Origin: a virus
DNA length: 50,859 nt
IMG/VR virus record: IMGVR_UViG_3300045141_000192
Span: 1-50,859 of that record
Reading direction: 5' to 3' (one strand)
How positions within the stretch are numbered: position 1 is the stretch's first letter; the number at the start of each line of letters is the position of its first letter. The position numbers were made by a program, and so were the translations under genes. Shown one piece after another: positions 43,176 to 50,416 of this stretch. The notes under the pieces are model-generated. The model ran no database searches and was not told where the DNA came from. It saw nothing but the letters and a program-made list of their open reading frames with translations.

Positions 43176-43690
43176 TGTGCCATGACATGTCCGAGCCATC
43201 GCCACCCACCGACCACATCAAGGTTTGCGGGCGCTGTAGCTATACGAGAACGGCGCACGCTGATGGTCGGTTCGGGTTGCTATGCCCAGACGGCAGCGGT
43301 TGGTGCTGGGCCGAGCCTACGCCACCCACCGAACAGCGGGAGTTGCAAGAACAGGTGCTCGCGTTGCGTCGTCACGACTGTGATGACATAACTGGCGAGT
43401 GTGGGCACTATGTGAACGTCCACGAGGTCGTGGCGCTGATAGGCGCGGCTATGCCTGAGCCTACGCCACCCACCTGCCCTGAATGCGGTCAGGAGCGTGG
43501 CTGGTACGCGCCTTGCGGAACCTGCGGATCTGACGCCCCGCGCACAGTGGCGCCACCCACCGACCAGCCGCGAGCGTGGACGCATGGCAGCCCGCCTATG
43601 CGCGACCAGCCGCCCACCGACCCCGGACTCACCAGCGATCAGCAAGGGTTGACCCGTGGCGGATCAGCACCCATGCGAGACACGCCATGA
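43175..43690 (+). CDS. Modular Cys-rich protein with PPT linkers
   Basis: A 171-residue protein (GTG in TAGTG, AGGGAG upstream). Cys-pair modules (CGRCSYTR, CPECGQERGWYAPCGTCG) are separated by recurrent linkers EPSPPTD, EPTPPTE, EPTPPT, APPTD, QPPTD. Three copies of a 17-base block in this genome encode EPTPPT. Looks assembled from exchangeable pieces; function unknown. Confidence 0.55.
   Translation: MCHDMSEPSPPTDHIKVCGRCSYTRTAHADGRFGLLCPDGSGWCWAEPTPPTEQRELQEQVLALRRHDCDDITGECGHYVNVHEVVALIGAAMPEPTPPTCPECGQERGWYAPCGTCGSDAPRTVAPPTDQPRAWTHGSPPMRDQPPTDPGLTSDQQGLTRGGSAPMRDTP
43313..43329 (+). repeat. 17-bp repeat GAGCCTACGCCACCCAC
   Basis: Also present at 37552-37568 and 43457-43473. It encodes an EPTPPT linker in two unrelated genes. 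Confidence 0.85.
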
Positions 43691-43947
43691 CGCCGCACCA
43701 AGCCCTACGCCAGCAGGCAGCCGAGGCCGCGTGGGAGGCAATGGACGACGCGCGCGCCGCGCACGATCCTGACCCGCGCGTGCGCGTCGCACGGGCCGCG
43801 GCGGACGCGGTGGTGGGTGTCGTGCTTGACGCAGCAGTCGGCGCGCTCTGTGCGACTCCGTGCGACCTTGCCGATCCGGCGCAGGACGAGTACCGGCGTC
43901 GGGCGCTGGCGGCGCTGGAAGCACTACGCAGCAACGAGGACGCATGA
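43687..43947 (+). CDS. Helical unknown protein
   Basis: An 86-residue Ala/Arg-rich helical protein (HQALRQQAAEAAWEAMDDAR...). Its 5' end contains the 26-base repeat shared with the gene at 41172. Unknown function. Confidence 0.55.
   Translation: MTPHQALRQQAAEAAWEAMDDARAAHDPDPRVRVARAAADAVVGVVLDAAVGALCATPCDLADPAQDEYRRRALAALEALRSNEDA
43695..43720 (+). repeat. 26-bp direct repeat, copy 2
   Basis: Identical to 41180-41205. Confidence 0.85.
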
Positions 43948-44075
43948 GCCGCCCACGATGCCCATACTGCGGGCGGCGCTGGCGGCACTTGCACGAGTGC
44001 GGCGGCATCTGGCAACGCGAGACGTCTAAGACCGATCCGCCGCGGCTGCACCCAGGCGGCAAGGCGGGCCGGTGA
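43944..44075 (+). CDS. 43-residue zinc-knuckle protein
   Basis: Reads CPYCGRRWRHLHECGGIW within a basic short protein. The C-x2-C...H-x2-C arrangement may bind zinc. Coupled to the methyltransferase start. Confidence 0.5.
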   Translation: MSRPRCPYCGRRWRHLHECGGIWQRETSKTDPPRLHPGGKAGR

Positions 44076-44704
44076 TTGTCGGGAGCCTTTTCAGCGGAGT
44101 CGGCGGGTTCGACCTCGGACTCGAACAAGCCGGCCACACCGTCGCTTGGCAGTGCGAGGCCGACGAGTGGCGCAGACGCGTCCTCGCCGCCCGCTTCCCT
44201 GGAGTCACCTGCTATCCCGACGTGCGCGAACTGGCGCTTGACCGAAGCGCAGAAACGGCAGGCGACGAGGCACTACGAGGCGGGCGAATCGTGTGGCCGC
44301 GTAGCAGAGCGGTACGGGACGAGTCGCCAAGGCATGTGGGACATCCTGCGACGGCGGACAGCGATGCGCGATCGCGTCGAGGCGCTACCTCGGAAGCCAG
44401 AGACGGCGATCCGCACGAAGCGGGCCGCGACGCTCAGGCGGTACCGGGAACGCGCGGCTCGGGTGACGCGGGCGCAGATCCGCGACGTGACGGCTCGCGA
44501 TCAGACCTGTCGGATGTGCGACGCGCCGGGAACGGACATCGACCACATCACGCCGGTGGCGCTGGGTGGTCAGACGGTGATGGACAACCTCCAACTGCTC
44601 TGCCGGGAGTGCCACATGCAGAAAACGCGAGCGCAACTCCGTGGGGAGGTGACGCCATCGGAAGCCCCCAGCAGGTCGACCTCATCTGCGGAGGCTTCCC
44701 GTGA
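44072..44704 (+). pseudogene. C5-cytosine methyltransferase, N-terminal part (interrupted)
   Basis: Begins with the AdoMet-binding motif I SLFSGVGGFDLGLEQAGH and continues QCEADEWRRRVLAARFPGVT then CYPDVREL. The next ~430 bases do not look like methyltransferase in this frame. It resumes as VDLICGGFP and meets TGA at 44702-44704, directly before PCQDLSVAG in the same frame. No uninterrupted enzyme can be read. A frame-changing HNH insertion plus an in-frame stop, or unusual expression, could explain this. Confidence 0.65.
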
Positions 44705-45149
44705 CCTTGCCAAGACCTCTCTGTCGCCGGCCGACGCGCCGGACTCATGCACGAAGGCGGACGCTCCAACCTCTTCTTCGAGTGCGCCCGCGTCGCAGAT
44801 GAGCTTCTACGACCAGGCGGATGGCTCCTCCTTGAGAACGTACCCGGACTCCTTTCCAGCAACGGTGGCCGCGATTTCGGCGTCCTTCTCGCGACGCTGG
44901 CCGACCTCGGGTTCCACGACCTCGCCTGGCGAGTGTTGGACTCACGATTCTTCGGAGTGCCCCAGCGGCGGCGGCGTGTCTTCATCCTTGCGCGACGTGC
45001 TAGAGGAGCGTGTGCCAGAGCGGTACTTCTTGAGCCCGAGAGCAGCTGCGGGGATCCAGCGGCGGGCGGCGAAGCGGGGCAGGGAGTTGCCGGGACACTT
45101 GGCGGCGGCGCTGGCAGCCGTGGCTGGGCGCAGGACGTCGAGCGAATGA
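44238..45149 (+). CDS. HNH endonuclease with C-terminal frame overlapping the methyltransferase
   Basis: About 303 residues from a TTG (start uncertain; the frame is open from 44076). Residues 1-40 (LTEAQKRQATRHYEAGESCG then RVAERYGTSRQG) look like a helix-turn-helix. HNH core: CRMCDAPGTDIDHITPVALG then NLQLLCRECHMQK. The rest lies over the methyltransferase in another frame, yet contains SSLRDVLEERVPERYFLSPR and RAAKRGRELPGHLAAAL, which I recognise from phage proteins found next to such enzymes. Both frames may therefore be coding. Confidence 0.55.
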   Translation: MTEAQKRQATRHYEAGESCGRVAERYGTSRQGMWDILRRRTAMRDRVEALPRKPETAIRTKRAATLRRYRERAARVTRAQIRDVTARDQTCRMCDAPGTDIDHITPVALGGQTVMDNLQLLCRECHMQKTRAQLRGEVTPSEAPSRSTSSAEASRDLAKTSLSPADAPDSCTKADAPTSSSSAPASQMSFYDQADGSSLRTYPDSFPATVAAISASFSRRWPTSGSTTSPGECWTHDSSECPSGGGVSSSLRDVLEERVPERYFLSPRAAAGIQRRAAKRGRELPGHLAAALAAVAGRRTSSE

Positions 45150-45631
45150 CGTTCGTCGCGGACACGCTGACCAGCGGATCGCACCCCGGTAGCAACATGC
45201 CGGGCCGCAGGCGCGAGGACGACACGAACCTCGTCGAGGCGTTCAACTGGCAGGGCGACACGAACCAGGGTGCCGACCTCGGCCTGACCACCGAGCCGAA
45301 CCTGACTGGATCGTCGACGTGGGCTGTCACGGCGTATCACTTCCGCACGCGCGAGCAGGGCAGCTGCTTCGAGGAAACCGAAGTGAACGTGAGCCGCGCC
45401 AGCGTCGGTGGCAGCGGTGGCGCGAAACTGGCGATAGACGTGCCCGCGCAGGGCGTCCGCCGGCTCACGCCGCGCGAGTGCGAGCGCCTCCAAGGCTTCC
45501 CCGACGACTGGACGCTCATCCCCGGCGCCCCGGACTCGCGCCGGTACGCGGCGATGGGCGACGCCGTCACCGTACCCGTCGCCCGCTGGATCGGCGAGCG
45601 CCTACTCGACCAGCTAAGGAGAGCCGCATGA
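44747..45631 (+). CDS. C5-cytosine methyltransferase, C-terminal part
   Basis: From the first ATG this part holds motif VI (LLLENVPGLLSSNGGRDFGV), motif VIII (GVPQRRRRVFILARR), a variable target-recognition region (~45000-45430), motif IX (RRLTPRECERLQGFPDDW) and motif X (YAAMGDAVTVPVARWIGERL). The catalytic Pro-Cys (PCQDLSVAG) is encoded at 44705-44731, upstream of this ATG and after the TGA, so translation from 44747 alone would lack the nucleophile. Confidence 0.75.
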   Translation: MHEGGRSNLFFECARVADELLRPGGWLLLENVPGLLSSNGGRDFGVLLATLADLGFHDLAWRVLDSRFFGVPQRRRRVFILARRARGACARAVLLEPESSCGDPAAGGEAGQGVAGTLGGGAGSRGWAQDVERMTFVADTLTSGSHPGSNMPGRRREDDTNLVEAFNWQGDTNQGADLGLTTEPNLTGSSTWAVTAYHFRTREQGSCFEETEVNVSRASVGGSGGAKLAIDVPAQGVRRLTPRECERLQGFPDDWTLIPGAPDSRRYAAMGDAVTVPVARWIGERLLDQLRRAA

Positions 45632-45660
45632 GCCCAGGCTACATCAAGTGGATCACGTGA
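45628..45660 (+). CDS. Possible 10-codon leader peptide
   Basis: MSPGYIKWIT-stop, with AAGGAGAG before the ATG and its TGA overlapping GTG 45657. It could couple translation from the methyltransferase to the next gene. Too short to confirm. Confidence 0.3.
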   Translation: MSPGYIKWIT

Positions 45661-45869
45661 ACGCGTTGCACGCATCCGTTGCTCGCGCCATAGCCGCCGA
45701 AGTGCGGCCCCTTGACTACTACGAGGACGCGCAGTTCGAGGCGGCGGCTGCGGCTGCGATCCGCGTGGTCGGCGATGAACTCGCCCGAGTGCTGGACAGC
45801 CAAAAGGCTGGACCAGCGCCATGCCCGAGCCTCGCACGCGCGGGGCGCCCCTCACAGGAGGATTTGTGA
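45657..45869 (+). CDS. Small helical unknown protein
   Basis: A 70-residue protein (NALHASVARAIAAEVRPLDY; AAAAAAIRVVGDELARVLDS). GTG 45657 is favoured by overlap with the leader stop; GTG 45648 is an alternative. Unknown function. Confidence 0.5.
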   Translation: MNALHASVARAIAAEVRPLDYYEDAQFEAAAAAAIRVVGDELARVLDSQKAGPAPCPSLARAGRPSQEDL

Positions 45870-45896
45870 CCACTGAGACTCTTACTGCTAGTCCCC

Positions 45897-46211
45897 ATGC
45901 TCGCCGCCTTAGCCCTACCAGCGCCCGCGGAGGCGCACCCGCACCCAGCGCTCTGGGCGTGGTACCGCACGTCAGGCGCCAAGTGCGTCCACAGTTTCGA
46001 GGGCTCGTGGACCGACCCAGGCGCGCCCTATTGGGCTGGATTCCAATTCTCTCTGTCGTTCCAGCAGACGTACGCACCGCATCGCCTTGCGACCAAGGGC
46101 ACGGCAGACCACTGGAAGCCGTTCCGCCAGGTCCTGGTCGTCCGGCGCGTCGTGCGCCAAGACGGCTGGCGACAATGGCCCAATACAGCGCGGATCTGCG
46201 GGTTGCTGTAA
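45897..46211 (+). CDS. Secreted Rpf/transglycosylase-like protein
   Basis: A 104-residue protein with a signal-like N-terminus (LAALALPAPAEA) and a lysozyme-like small domain: CVHSFEGSWTDPGAPYWAGF then QFSLSFQQTYAPH, with E in HSFEGSW as probable acid. This matches the compact transglycosylase-like domain of resuscitation-promoting factors. A CTG at 45873, 11 bases after AGGAGG, would give a full signal peptide (MRLLLLVPMLAALALPAPAEA... as start) and may be the true start. Confidence 0.62.
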   Translation: MLAALALPAPAEAHPHPALWAWYRTSGAKCVHSFEGSWTDPGAPYWAGFQFSLSFQQTYAPHRLATKGTADHWKPFRQVLVVRRVVRQDGWRQWPNTARICGLL

Positions 46212-46676
46212 ATGGGTAGGCCACGCATCCCACCAGCCGATCGGATCAACAACCACACGCAGCGCGATTTGGATGGATGCCTCGTGTGGACGGGTGGGCA
46301 GGCAAGGGGTTACGGGAAGATCACGATCCCTCGCGACGGCGAGGATTGGGCCAACGGCCTACGCACGACGACTGCCCATATCGTGGCGTGGGAGCTCGAG
46401 CATGGCCCTGTCCCGGCGGGCTTCCAGATCGATCATCTCTGCCGGAACCCGTTGTGCTGCGATGTGACGCACCTACGACTGCTCGACCCGGTTGTGAACG
46501 TGATGATCGGGAACGGGCCACCGGCTCTAAATGCGCGCAAGGTGGTCTGTTCACGCGGGCACGACGATTGGAAGTCGTACGAGTATCGTGGGCATACGTG
46601 GCGGCAGTGTCGTACGTGCGCACGCGAGCACGTTCGGGCGTACAGGCAGCGCCGGCGAGTAGGCGCTAGGCGATGA
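46212..46676 (+). CDS. HNH endonuclease (homing type)
   Basis: A 154-residue protein: GCLVWTGGQARGYGKI, TTAHIVAWELEHGPVPAGFQ, IDHLCRNPLCCDVTHLRLLD, then a C-terminal CSRGHD...CRTCAREH zinc module. This is the common HNH_3-like phage family with the H-x-C-x-N-x-x-C core. It starts right after the Rpf-like gene stop. Confidence 0.8.
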   Translation: MGRPRIPPADRINNHTQRDLDGCLVWTGGQARGYGKITIPRDGEDWANGLRTTTAHIVAWELEHGPVPAGFQIDHLCRNPLCCDVTHLRLLDPVVNVMIGNGPPALNARKVVCSRGHDDWKSYEYRGHTWRQCRTCAREHVRAYRQRRRVGARR

Positions 46677-47086
46677 TCCAGCGGCGCACGAACGCGCCAC
46701 CCCAGAGCATGGGCTCGTTCGTGCCCCTGCTCGGCGCTGGCTACGCCGCGCCCGCGACCCGGTACTGCGCCTGTGGCACGCGCATGTCGCGCTACGCCGG
46801 CGCCAGCGAGACGCGCTGCGCCCCGTGTGAGGCCAGGCTCAACCCATGGCAGCCACCGCTGCCGCTCGAGCGCCGCCGCGACGCGTGGCGCGAATACACC
46901 ACCACCACATGCAAATGCGGCGCCCCCAAATCCGCAGGCGCGAAACGCTGCCTCCGCTGCCACATCGCCGCCATCGGCCTCGGCCACCCAGAGTGGTACG
47001 GCAAGACCTGCGCGTGCGGCGGACCCAAGAGCGAAGAGTCACGCATGTGCCACAAATGCCGCTACCCCAAGACGGGCGCAGCATGA
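46673..47086 (+). CDS. Triple zinc-ribbon protein
   Basis: A 137-residue protein with three Cys4 units: CACGTRMSRYAGASETRCAP-C, CKCGAPKSAGAKRCLRC and CACGGPKSEESRMCHKC, linked by basic segments. Unknown; likely nucleic-acid binding. Confidence 0.6.
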   Translation: MIQRRTNAPPQSMGSFVPLLGAGYAAPATRYCACGTRMSRYAGASETRCAPCEARLNPWQPPLPLERRRDAWREYTTTTCKCGAPKSAGAKRCLRCHIAAIGLGHPEWYGKTCACGGPKSEESRMCHKCRYPKTGAA

Positions 47087-47718
47087 CCTGGGTTCGCCTC
47101 GAGGACAACATGATCGACCACCCAAAAATCATCGGCCTTTCGGACCGCGCATTCCGCCTGTGGATAACTTCCCTTTCGTACGCTTCACGGCATGAAACTG
47201 ACGGCAAACTCGATCGAAAGATCGCTGAAAGATTGCTAGCGCGCGGACTAGGAGCCCGCAAGGAACTCCTCGAAGCGGGCCTATGGGACGAGAATGGCAC
47301 CGGCTACTACATCCACGACTACCTCGAATATCAGCCTAGTAAAGCCGAAAGTTGCGATCTCAGAGCGAAGCGCGCCGCTGCTGGCAGGCTCGGCGGACTC
47401 CGAAGCAAACGCCAAGCAAATGCTCAAGTACATGCTCAAGCAAAAAATAACCCCGACCCATCAAACCAAGATGTTTCAATAGATCAAGAAGATTCGACAG
47501 AGGACGACCACGCGCTGCGCGCACTGCTCGTAGCGATGGACGAGACGGAGCGCAGCCAAGCGCATCTCGAGCTGCTCGCGTTCCGCGCTCGCGGCTCGAG
47601 CGAGTATGACTTCCGACAGGTCGCTGGTGCTGTGTCTCGCCGGCGTGACCTCAAGAGCAAACGCGCGTATGTCGCGAAGGCGCTCGAGAACCGGCTACGC
47701 GAACGGAGCACCGCATGA
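47083..47718 (+). CDS. Replication initiation/DnaD-like protein
   Basis: A 211-residue protein. The N-terminus (MTWVRLEDNMIDHPKIIGLS, RAFRLWITSLSYASRHETDG) is that of phage replication organisers and DnaD-like proteins, a winged helix. LAARGL...YYIHDYLEYQPSKAE completes the domain; the rest is basic then helical. It probably recruits host helicase at the phage origin. The middle codons (47400-47480) are AT-richer and could hold origin repeats, but none is clear. Confidence 0.65.
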   Translation: MTWVRLEDNMIDHPKIIGLSDRAFRLWITSLSYASRHETDGKLDRKIAERLLARGLGARKELLEAGLWDENGTGYYIHDYLEYQPSKAESCDLRAKRAAAGRLGGLRSKRQANAQVHAQAKNNPDPSNQDVSIDQEDSTEDDHALRALLVAMDETERSQAHLELLAFRARGSSEYDFRQVAGAVSRRRDLKSKRAYVAKALENRLRERSTA

Positions 47719-47814
47719 CTCGTCCCACGGGGACTCACGCCCGATCGGTGCTGTTACACTTGAACACATGGCGCCGGTGGCCTCATCCTCGACCTCTCAG
47801 CGGACGTAGTTGGC

Positions 47815-48504
47815 ATGAGTCGCGAGATACGCGAAGGTCCGAATGGGCCGGAGGCTTACTGCAAGCACCATGATGACTGGCACCCTGTCAAGGATTTTCC
47901 TCCACAGCGCGCGCGGAGTAGCGGGTTACTACTCCCTAAAACGGTGTGCTACATGGGTCAGGAGGAAGTCAACCGTGTTCGGTACGACGCTGATCCCGCT
48001 CTCTACGCCATACGCGGCCGCGCCACCAGTGTCGCTCGCACGCTCACCAAGATCACAGGCCGAACGGTTGCAGCCGAATGGGTAATGGTCGAACTGAACT
48101 ACCGCTGGCTGGTCGCGGTCTTGAGAGCTCAACTTGGTCCCGATGGGGTCGGCTGCGTCAGTTGCGGCCAACCATTTCTGATTGTGGATGGTCGCCCGAA
48201 AATCCATCTAGATCACGTCCAACCGCCGCGGCCAGCCATCAATGGAGTACCAGACTACCCGCGATATCACGCCAGGAACCTGCAGGTGCTGCATGCTGGC
48301 GAGAATCTTTCCAAACGAGACCGAGACTACGACGAATCGCTCGACCTCGAGCAACGCGAATGGCAAACGGCGCGCGGCTGGGCCAACCATGCTGGCACGA
48401 AGGGATGGCCTCCGTACACGGTCGCTTTCGGAAGACGAGATTCCCAGGCATCTCCGGTCGAAGTCTTCACCGAACAACTGACGTTCGACGTCTGGAATCC
48501 TTAG
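47815..48504 (+). CDS. HNH endonuclease, larger type
   Basis: A 229-residue protein with a divergent HNH core: GCVSCGQPFLIVDGRPKIHL, DHVQPPRPA, then ARNLQVLHAGENLSKRDRDY. The N-terminus has CKHHDDWHPVKDF, a small metal-binding-like motif. Flanked by an ~95-base gap before and a strong hairpin after, so it may be its own unit. Confidence 0.7.
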   Translation: MSREIREGPNGPEAYCKHHDDWHPVKDFPPQRARSSGLLLPKTVCYMGQEEVNRVRYDADPALYAIRGRATSVARTLTKITGRTVAAEWVMVELNYRWLVAVLRAQLGPDGVGCVSCGQPFLIVDGRPKIHLDHVQPPRPAINGVPDYPRYHARNLQVLHAGENLSKRDRDYDESLDLEQREWQTARGWANHAGTKGWPPYTVAFGRRDSQASPVEVFTEQLTFDVWNP

Positions 48505-48523
48505 GAATCGCTATCCTGAGCCG

Positions 48524-48567
48524 GCGGTGGCTGGGAAGAACGCTTCACCGGCGCACCCAGCCACCGC
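48524..48567 (+). terminator. Strong 12-bp hairpin terminator
   Basis: GCGGTGGCTGGG (48524-48535) pairs perfectly with CCCAGCCACCGC (48556-48567) across a 20-base loop, just after the HNH stop. No T tract, as often in high-GC genomes. Confidence 0.65.
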
Positions 48568-48610
48568 AGCCTAAGCACATCCCTCGTAAGGTGCCCACAA
48601 GGATAGCGCC

Positions 48611-48769
48611 ATGAAGCGCTGCGGCATGTGCGGCAGGTTGATGCTGCCAGACCCACCACCCCACTGGCGCTGGATCCTATTGCGCGGCCGCATCAACTGC
48701 GGCGGCGATTGCTTGCGCTGTATGCGCAACGTAGAAGAATGGCTTGAGACGACCAAGGAGCGCCCATGA
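48611..48769 (+). CDS. 52-residue Cys-rich protein
   Basis: Reads MKRCGMCGRLMLPDPPPHWR then ...INCGGDCLRCMRNVEEW. Four Cys in pairs suggest a zinc ribbon. Overlaps the next ATG by 4 bases. Function unknown. Confidence 0.55.
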   Translation: MKRCGMCGRLMLPDPPPHWRWILLRGRINCGGDCLRCMRNVEEWLETTKERP

Positions 48770-49056
48770 TCCGATACCCCAGCGACATCCACGTCCACAT
48801 CGGCGGCGAGGAAATCGCCCCTGGCTTCATTGTCAAAGGCCGTCCGCATCTTGTTGGTGAGCGCGGTTTCGAGGCCATCCTGACCGCGAAGCAAGCGCGC
48901 GCTTTGGCTCGCGCAACCAGCGTAACCGGAGAGCCGCCCTACACGTTCGACACGCGCACGCCGCTCGAGCGGACCTGCGACGACCTCGCGGCTGCCGGCG
49001 CCGAGCTCGCTGACGTGTTCCGCGCATGGCACACAGCCTGGACCGAGCCCACATGA
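48766..49056 (+). CDS. Unknown 96-residue protein
   Basis: Beta-rich N-terminus (DIHVHIGGEEIAPGFIVKGR) and helical C-terminus (RTCDDLAAAGAELADVFRAW). Not recognised. Confidence 0.55.
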   Translation: MIRYPSDIHVHIGGEEIAPGFIVKGRPHLVGERGFEAILTAKQARALARATSVTGEPPYTFDTRTPLERTCDDLAAAGAELADVFRAWHTAWTEPT

Positions 49057-49268
49057 GCGCCGCAGCCCAACCATCCGGCAAGATCAGCCGCGACCAGCAC
49101 ATCATCGTCGAGTTGAATAGCGAAGGCGTCCGCATCAAAACCTACGGCTGGGCGCACGAACAGGACTTTGTCACCAGTCGAGACGAGGCTTGGGACTGGC
49201 TCTGCAACGTGTGCAACAACGGCAACGCGCCCCCTGTGCGGGTGCTGGTTTGGGACGTCGACCAGTGA
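49053..49268 (+). CDS. Unknown 71-residue protein
   Basis: DQHIIVELNSEGVRIKTYGW and a Cys pair CNVC. Beta-rich start, no family recognised; coupled at both ends. Confidence 0.55.
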   Translation: MSAAAQPSGKISRDQHIIVELNSEGVRIKTYGWAHEQDFVTSRDEAWDWLCNVCNNGNAPPVRVLVWDVDQ

Positions 49269-49498
49269 GCCGCAACCATCGCGTCAGCCAGAGCGACGGC
49301 GAGCACCGCATCCGCGCCCAACGCACCCCACCCGCGTCGGTGCCCGAACTCATGGACGCGCCGGCCAACCCGAAGCCGTACTACGAGCGCCCAGGCCGCT
49401 ACCTACCCGGACAACTCGGCCGCTTCCCGACGGTGGGCTTGGACGAAGGAGCAATCAAAAACAGCCGTCCCGACACAAGCCCGATCAACAAGCGATAG
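49265..49498 (+). CDS. Unknown basic protein, shares start with next HNH
   Basis: A 77-residue protein beginning SRNHRV, nearly identical to the start of the HNH gene at 49514. The rest is Pro-rich and disordered (ANPKPYYERPGRYLPGQLGR). Function unknown. Confidence 0.5.
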   Translation: MSRNHRVSQSDGEHRIRAQRTPPASVPELMDAPANPKPYYERPGRYLPGQLGRFPTVGLDEGAIKNSRPDTSPINKR

Positions 49499-49513
49499 GA
49501 GTAAAATCAGACC

Positions 49514-49972
49514 ATGAGTCGCAACCATCGCGTTATGAAGGTCGATCAGGTACCACGACTCCGCACCAAGAAGCTGCCACCACCAGCAGAAAAGTCACTC
49601 AAGGAACTGCGCGATGCGATGGGCTTGAGCGCGCCGAAAGCCGCTCGCGAAGTGCGAGACCGACCCTCGTTCCCAGTCAACCCAAAGCGCACGGTTCTCG
49701 CACGGCGAGCGCAACGATACGTCGATCGCCACGGATACGTCCGCCTCTTCTGCCCCGACAATGGCTTCGAGAAGCCCGACGCTCAGGGATACGTCAACGA
49801 GCACCGCCTCGTCATGGCCCAGCACCTCGGCCGCAAACTCAAAGCCCGCGAAGTCGTCCACCACATCAACCAGATCCGCGACGACAACCGCATTGAGAAC
49901 CTGCACCTGTTCGCATCCAGTGCCGAACACCTCGCGCACCACCGCGAACTGCGCCGCATGTCCATCGGCTGA
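49514..49972 (+). CDS. HNH homing-type endonuclease
   Basis: A 152-residue nuclease with basic N-terminus and core NEHRLVMAQHLGRKLKAREV then VHHINQIRDDNRIENLHLF, the same type as at 6278 and 35279. It starts MSRNHRV like the preceding gene, suggesting the insertion duplicated or captured that 5' end. TAGGAG precedes the ATG. Confidence 0.83.
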   Translation: MSRNHRVMKVDQVPRLRTKKLPPPAEKSLKELRDAMGLSAPKAAREVRDRPSFPVNPKRTVLARRAQRYVDRHGYVRLFCPDNGFEKPDAQGYVNEHRLVMAQHLGRKLKAREVVHHINQIRDDNRIENLHLFASSAEHLAHHRELRRMSIG

Positions 49973-50112
49973 CCCTGTTATGCTGCTATTGGCAGAAGTC
50001 TGCGACGATCCGGGAGCGCCAAAGCGCCCGCGTCACCCGCACATCGTCCGCAGACGCCGACCCGGCACCGCCACACGTGTCCCCAGAGCCAGCCCAAGCG
50101 GCTGCCACTCGC

Positions 50113-50181
50113 ATGCTCATCACCATCCTCATCATCCTCGCCATCATCGCGCTAGTCCTGTTCATCGTCGGCCGCGCATGA
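50113..50181 (+). CDS. 22-residue membrane peptide
   Basis: MLITILIILAIIALVLFIVG then RA, a single membrane span. It overlaps the next ATG by 4 bases. The 140 bases before it (49973-50112) hold nothing convincing. Confidence 0.35.
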   Translation: MLITILIILAIIALVLFIVGRA

Positions 50182-50252
50182 CGCTAGCCATCATCACCAT
50201 CGGCATAGTCGTGGTCGTCTTGGCATTGTGGTTCGGACCATCGCATCTATGA
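50178..50252 (+). CDS. 24-residue membrane peptide
   Basis: MTLAIITIGIVVVVLALWFG then PSHL, again one span and coupled at both ends to its neighbours. Unknown. Confidence 0.35.
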   Translation: MTLAIITIGIVVVVLALWFGPSHL

Positions 50253-50416
50253 CCCAGGAAGAACGCTTCAACCAAATCGAACAAGCGATCATGTCGCTCG
50301 ATCGCGACATCGCACGGGTGAGGTCGATGCTCGTGCAGGCCTACGCACCATTGCCACAACCGTGGCCGCACCGACTCTGGGATGACGTGCGCGCATGGTT
50401 GCGCCCCGACTCGTGA
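50249..50416 (+). CDS. 55-residue helical protein
   Basis: TQEERFNQIEQAIMSLDRDI ... ARVRSMLVQAYAPLPQ forms a coiled coil, followed by PWPHRLWDDVRAWLRP. May partner the two membrane peptides just upstream. Function unknown. Confidence 0.5.
   Translation: MTQEERFNQIEQAIMSLDRDIARVRSMLVQAYAPLPQPWPHRLWDDVRAWLRPDS

Noticed and set aside
44238-44665. Intein in the methyltransferase
   Set aside because: The HNH domain is in a different frame from the flanking methyltransferase parts, so it could not be made as one precursor.
49980-50177. His/Pro/Arg-rich frame leading into the membrane peptide at 50178
   Set aside because: Composition typical of a shadow frame, no ribosome binding site, and it would hide the clean coupled membrane peptides.
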